From: Fimenecus sp051881395
GTDB taxonomy: Bacteria > Bacillota > Clostridia > Oscillospirales > Acutalibacteraceae
Length of the DNA stretch: 9,665 bases
Reading direction: 5' to 3'
Assembly: GCA_051881395.1 (NCBI GenBank)
Contig: JBJEPU010000125.1
Coordinates: 1-9,665 of the forward strand
Shown: piece by piece, positions 6,070 through 9,665 of the stretch
Layout: each line of letters begins with the position of its first letter
How positions within the stretch are numbered: position 1 is the first letter of the stretch
Made by a program: the position numbers and the translations under genes
The notes under the pieces: model-generated
Told to the model about the DNA's origin: nothing
Database searches by the model: none
What the model saw: the letters and a program-made list of their open reading frames with translations, nothing else

Positions 6070-7375
6070 TGAGTCCAACAAGGGTACTGCCGCCGAAAAA
6101 AAGGTATACAGCGGGTTGCGGAGTATCATTTATAACAACAAGGTTGCAATGCTGTTCTCTTTGCTTGCGGCATTCGCCATATGGATTTGGGTCGCTGTGG
6201 AAAAAAGTCCTGTTGTCGAGGTAACGATCAGCTCTGTTCCGGTCAGAATTGATATGGAAAACAGCGTGCCCGCACAGTTAAATTTGCAAACCTTCGGGCA
6301 GACGGAGTATTATGTAGATGTGACCGTGACCGGAAAACGCTTTGTAGTGTCGACGCTCACGGCTGAGGATATTGTTGTCACTGCGCAAACCAATTATGTG
6401 GATTCTGCGGGTAATAAATCCCTGCAACTGAAAGCGGTTTCGGCAAATTCCAAGGATTTTGAAATCGTTCGTCTGTCGCAGAATTATATTGATGTTTATT
6501 TCGATACCTATAAAGAGGCGGAATTTGCCATTGTGCCGCGCATTGCCGCACCGAACAACCAAACGGTCATTGACGGTTGCATTTTAGGAGATGTGTTGTT
6601 TTCCAAAAATACCGTCATTGTCAGCGGGCCGACTGCCGAAGTAAATAAAATTACGGGTGTTGTGGCGGAAACTGCCATCAGTGCGCCGTTGTCTGCAACC
6701 ACTACGGTACAGCCGCAAATTAAACTGCAAACTGAAAACGAAGAAACACTGTCCAATGTGGAAATCGATACCGGCGACGCCGCCATTACCATGACAATGC
6801 CCGTATTAAAAACAGTTACTTTACCGACTACGGTGTCCTTTAAAAACACACCGGCGGGGTATTTGAACGACAGCGTGCCGTTTACGGTGTCGCCTTCCAA
6901 AATCGAAGCCGCGGTGCCGATTGAAAAAATCAATGAAATCCAAAGCATCAGTGTCGGTACAGTCGATTTTTCGGAATTGGACATTGGCTACAATGTTTTC
7001 AATTTCAAAGCGTCCGATATTACTGAATACACAATTACGGATAGTTCTGCCCGCTTTAAGGTTACCGTCAATATGACGGGGCTTACCTCGGCAACCTTTT
7101 CTGTTCCACAACAGAATATCAGCATTACAACGCAAAAAGAGGGCTATTCGGCTACCGTGATTGCCGAGCCGCTGGAAAATATCCGCATTATCGGTACGAC
7201 CGAGGAAATTGCCGCTTTGACCAATGAAATGATTTTTGCTGAGGTGAATTTGTCCGAGGCAACTTTGCAAGAGGGCGAGCAGACCGTGAAAGCGCGCATT
7301 GTCATAAAAGGCAGTACAAAGGCGTGGGCGTCCGGGACCTATTCGGTGCGTGTGCGGGTGACGAAAGGAGAATAA
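6056..7375 (+). CDS. cdaR: CdaA regulatory protein CdaR (YbbR domains)
   Basis: The 439-residue protein has a cytosolic N-terminal 30 residues and one membrane helix at about 30-48 (AMLFSLLAAFAIWIWVAV). A beta-rich extracytoplasmic region follows, arranged as four YbbR-like repeats at about 52-131, 134-230, 231-325 and 335-436. Repeat hallmarks include IVSGPTAEVNKI (189-200) and IRIIGTTEEIAAL (376-388), each near the end of a repeat. CdaR binds CdaA in the membrane and modulates c-di-AMP synthesis in Firmicutes. AAGGGCGG precedes the ATG, inside cdaA. The 14-base overlap supports coupled synthesis in a complex. B. subtilis CdaR is somewhat longer. Confidence 0.9.
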   Translation: MKINNESNKGTAAEKKVYSGLRSIIYNNKVAMLFSLLAAFAIWIWVAVEKSPVVEVTISSVPVRIDMENSVPAQLNLQTFGQTEYYVDVTVTGKRFVVSTLTAEDIVVTAQTNYVDSAGNKSLQLKAVSANSKDFEIVRLSQNYIDVYFDTYKEAEFAIVPRIAAPNNQTVIDGCILGDVLFSKNTVIVSGPTAEVNKITGVVAETAISAPLSATTTVQPQIKLQTENEETLSNVEIDTGDAAITMTMPVLKTVTLPTTVSFKNTPAGYLNDSVPFTVSPSKIEAAVPIEKINEIQSISVGTVDFSELDIGYNVFNFKASDITEYTITDSSARFKVTVNMTGLTSATFSVPQQNISITTQKEGYSATVIAEPLENIRIIGTTEEIAALTNEMIFAEVNLSEATLQEGEQTVKARIVIKGSTKAWASGTYSVRVRVTKGE

Positions 7376-7378
7376 CCT

Positions 7379-8350
7379 TTGAAAGAAAAAAAGACAAAAT
7401 ATGCTTCGGTCGGCGGGCAGGCTCTAATCGAGGGCATTTTAATGAAAGGACCGAAGGGCGCGGCAATGTCCGTGCGCCTGCCGAACGGCGAAATCGAAAC
7501 GGAGTATAAACACGATACGCCGTGGCGCGAAAAAAATGCTTTTTTTAAACTGCCGTTGGTGCGCGGTATTGTCGGCTTTGTGGAGTCGCTGGTAACCGGC
7601 TATAAATATTTAATGGAGTCTGCCGAAAAGTCCACACAAGGCTTGGAAGAAGATACAGAAAATCTTTCCAAGGTTGACCAATGGATTAACGACCACTTCG
7701 GTGAAAAGATGATGAACGCTGTCGGCGTGATTTCCGCTGTTTTAGGCTTTGGGCTGGCATTTTTCCTGTTTATGTGGTTGCCGTCCTTTTTGGTGGATGC
7801 CATAACGCGCAACACGTTGCTTAATTTTCACGCGTTGTTTGAAGGGATTATCCGCGTTATTATTTTCATTGTGTACCTTTTGTTGGTTTCGCAAATGAAA
7901 GACATCAAACGCGTGTTTATGTATCACGGCGCAGAGCACAAATCCATTTTTTGCCTGGAACACGGCTTGGAACTGACGGTCGAAAATGTCAAAAAACAAA
8001 AGCGTTTTCACCCGCGTTGCGGTACGAGCTTTATGTTCGTTATGATTTTATTAAGCATTTTAATATCCTCGGCACTTGTGCTGATTTTCCCCACACTTGC
8101 AACCGTGAACCGCGCGCTTTGGATTACGGTTAAGCTGTTAATCTTGCCGCTTGTTATGGGGCTTGGGTATGAGTTTATCCGCTACGCAGGCAAGCACGAT
8201 AATTTGCTTGTCAAAATCTTTGCCGCGCCGGGGCTTTGGATGCAGCGCATTACCACCAAAGAACCGACCGATGACATTATCGAAGTCGGAATTGCCGCGC
8301 TGAAAGCCGTTGTGGACGGCGCGCCGGAAACGGACAGTACAGCGCAATGA
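7379..8350 (+). CDS. yqhQ: DUF1385 integral membrane protein (YqhQ-like)
   Basis: This is a 323-residue protein starting with TTG. The TTG is supported by AAAGGAG (7364-7370), 8 bases upstream, and by an N-terminus that leads directly into the conserved block GGQALIEGILMKGP (12-25). Other family signatures are MYHGAEHKSI (181-190), HPRCGTSF (211-218), GLGYEF (251-256) and APGLWMQRITTKEP (273-286). Hydrophobic segments lie at about 113-138, 148-170, 217-237 and 240-258. The histidines, cysteine and glutamates in the conserved motifs explain why databases call it a 'metal-dependent enzyme', but I know of no established reaction. It begins 3 bases after cdaR and overlaps prmC by ATGA. Linkage to prmC is common in Clostridia. 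The symbol is by similarity only. Confidence 0.85.
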   Translation: MKEKKTKYASVGGQALIEGILMKGPKGAAMSVRLPNGEIETEYKHDTPWREKNAFFKLPLVRGIVGFVESLVTGYKYLMESAEKSTQGLEEDTENLSKVDQWINDHFGEKMMNAVGVISAVLGFGLAFFLFMWLPSFLVDAITRNTLLNFHALFEGIIRVIIFIVYLLLVSQMKDIKRVFMYHGAEHKSIFCLEHGLELTVENVKKQKRFHPRCGTSFMFVMILLSILISSALVLIFPTLATVNRALWITVKLLILPLVMGLGYEFIRYAGKHDNLLVKIFAAPGLWMQRITTKEPTDDIIEVGIAALKAVVDGAPETDSTAQ

Positions 8351-9186
8351 ATGTAAAAGAATTGTTCCGAAACGGGGTGCAAGCGTTAACCCCGATTGCG
8401 CAGAATGATACGCAGTTTGAGTGCAGTTGCCTTTTTGAGTTTGCCACGGGCATTTCTGCAAGTCAACGCCTTGCCAATCCCGCACAGCCCGTTTCCGACA
8501 GCGGACAAGCCCGATTCTACGCTTTGCTTGAACGCCGCTTGCATGGCGAACCGTTGCAATATATTTTAGGCAAATGGTCGTTTTATGGGCGTGATTTTTT
8601 CGTCGGAGAGGGTGTGCTCATTCCGCGGCCCGAAACCGAACAACTTGTGGAAACGGCAAATGCACATATCCGAGACAAACAGTACCGTGTCATTTGGGAT
8701 TTATGTGCAGGCAGTGGCTGTATCGGCTTAACAGTTGCTTTGGAAAATCCCGACACAAACGTATATTTGTTTGAAAAATACGATGCGGCACTATACTATT
8801 TACAAAAAAACCGTGATGCGCTCGGCGTAAAAAATGCAAAAATCATACAAGCCGATATTTTCGAGTATCTGCCGCAAAACGGGTTCTTCACGGATTTGTT
8901 GCTTTCCAACCCGCCGTATATTCCGTCGGCTGAACTCGGCCTATTACAGCGGGAGGTACAAAAAGAGCCGCATACCGCATTGGACGGCGGGGCAGACGGC
9001 CTCGATTTTTACCGTACCATTGCCGCGCGTTGGCTGCCGTTTGTAAAAGCAGGCGGAGAAATGCTTTTGGAATGCGGCGACGGGCAGGGGGCGGCTGTCG
9101 CATCAATTTTTCAGCACAATACCGCACAGCAAACCGTACGGTATGATTTTAATGATATTGACAGATTTGTCCAAATCAATGTATAA
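8347..9186 (+). CDS. prmC: Release factor glutamine N5-methyltransferase PrmC
   Basis: PrmC methylates the glutamine of the GGQ motif in release factors RF1 and RF2, which improves peptide release at stop codons. The 279-residue protein has an N-terminal helical domain (1-85, including GEPLQYILGKWSFYG). IPRPETEQLVE at 92-102 is the family's hallmark linker. The SAM-binding motif is WDLCAGSGCIGLTVAL (117-132), and the catalytic NPPY is at 188-191 (SNPPYIPSAEL). It ends with DFNDIDRFV, a variant of the family's D-x-x-G-x-x-R segment. Length is normal. The ATG overlaps the DUF1385 stop. The usual partner prfA (RF1) is not directly downstream. The last codons and the stop contain a consensus promoter for the next gene. 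Confidence 0.94.
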   Translation: MNVKELFRNGVQALTPIAQNDTQFECSCLFEFATGISASQRLANPAQPVSDSGQARFYALLERRLHGEPLQYILGKWSFYGRDFFVGEGVLIPRPETEQLVETANAHIRDKQYRVIWDLCAGSGCIGLTVALENPDTNVYLFEKYDAALYYLQKNRDALGVKNAKIIQADIFEYLPQNGFFTDLLLSNPPYIPSAELGLLQREVQKEPHTALDGGADGLDFYRTIAARWLPFVKAGGEMLLECGDGQGAAVASIFQHNTAQQTVRYDFNDIDRFVQINV

Positions 9187-9187
9187 T
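9158..9187 (+). promoter_or_regulatory. Consensus sigma-A promoter for the M50 protease gene
   Basis: TTGACA (9158-9163) and TATAAT (9182-9187) match consensus perfectly with an 18-base spacer. Both lie at the end of prmC, and the -10 covers its stop codon. The predicted transcription start is near 9194, giving a leader of about 22 bases that retains the AGGAG site (9205-9209). Confidence 0.75.
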
Positions 9188-9215
9188 ATATTTTAATGAT
9201 TTTTAGGAGAACGGC

Positions 9216-9665
9216 ATGTTATTTAATATTCTTCGCGGCGGATATTCCGGCATTCAGATTTTAGCGGGTGTATTTGCCTCTGTCTTTGTTGTATTTTGCA
9301 CCTTGCCGATTCATGAATATGCACATGCGTGGGTAGCCACAAAACTCGGTGACCCGACCCCGCGGTTGCAAGGCCGCTTGTCCTTAAATCCGATGCGGCA
9401 CATTGACCCTATCGGTGCTTTGATGATTGTTCTGCTCGGCTTTGGCTATGCCAAGCCTGTTTCGATTAACGCACGCAACTTCAAAAATCCGAAAACGGGT
9501 ATGGCGCTCACCGCGATTGCCGGTCCGTGTGCCAATTTGCTGATGGCGCTCCTTTTTCTGCTGTGCAAAAATATTGTAATGCTGATTTCCACAACCAATG
9601 TATTGGCGGTTGCGCTTTTATATTTCTTTGTTTTTGCCGCCAGCATCAATGTCGGCTTGGCCGTG
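9216..9665 (+). CDS. Site-2 protease family (M50) zinc metalloprotease, N-terminal part
   Basis: The reading frame is open for 150 codons to the window edge. AGGAG (9205-9209), 6 bases upstream, fixes the ATG. The translation starts MLFNILRGGYSG and has a hydrophobic segment at about 13-32 that runs into HEYAH (H33, E34, H37), the HExxH zinc-binding and catalytic motif of intramembrane proteases. After it come GRLSLNPMRHIDPIG and a GYAKPV segment, both typical of the short, PDZ-less M50B proteins widespread in Firmicutes, and then further hydrophobic segments at about 97-120 and 126-150. The third zinc ligand, an aspartate in an NLLPxPPLDG-type motif, should follow just past the window end and cannot be seen. 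Substrate unknown. In related genomes this gene often precedes scpA-scpB, not testable here. Confidence 0.88.
   Translation, partial: MLFNILRGGYSGIQILAGVFASVFVVFCTLPIHEYAHAWVATKLGDPTPRLQGRLSLNPMRHIDPIGALMIVLLGFGYAKPVSINARNFKNPKTGMALTAIAGPCANLLMALLFLLCKNIVMLISTTNVLAVALLYFFVFAASINVGLAV

Overview
This window is an ordinary chromosomal stretch of a low-to-moderate GC, Gram-positive-type bacterium, most likely a member of the Clostridia (Oscillospiraceae-like). The clues are purine-rich Shine-Dalgarno sites (AGGAG or AGGTGA type), sigma-A-like promoters, a CdaA/CdaR c-di-AMP module, YqhQ-type DUF1385, DUF4830 and DUF3343 proteins, and a class V cysteine desulfurase of the kind common in anaerobic Firmicutes. 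The lineage is inferred from gene content only. All genes I can support lie on the plus strand. I see no RNA gene, insertion sequence, CRISPR array, phage gene or pseudogene.

Layout. (1) 11-667 is a HAD phosphatase of the Gph/PGP type. (2) 735-2313 is a tight cluster, rsmD - coaD - a coiled-coil protein, with 4-base ATGA overlaps at both junctions. (3) 2377-2886 encodes a membrane-anchored DUF4830 protein whose ribosome binding site lies in one arm of a perfect hairpin. (4) 2905-3618 is an RsuA-type rRNA pseudouridine synthase, followed by an intrinsic terminator. (5) 3723-5089 is a translationally coupled pair: a small DUF3343 putative Se/S carrier-like protein and a class V (NifS/SufS-like) desulfurase. 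(6) 5176-9186 is a second run: cdaA - cdaR - DUF1385 (yqhQ) - prmC, with overlaps or a 3-base gap. A terminator-like hairpin and a probable promoter are superimposed just upstream of cdaA. (7) 9216 to the window end is the start of a site-2-type M50 metalloprotease, preceded by a fully consensus promoter located inside the end of prmC.

How the genes relate. Most products are housekeeping. RsmD and RsuA modify 16S rRNA, PrmC modifies release factors, CoaD makes dephospho-CoA, and CdaA with CdaR makes and tunes c-di-AMP. The desulfurase/DUF3343 pair probably moves sulfur or selenium. I found no clear novel multi-gene system. The most interesting signals are regulatory: the superimposed promoter and terminator before cdaA, the hairpin that masks the DUF4830 ribosome binding site, and the consensus promoter inside prmC.
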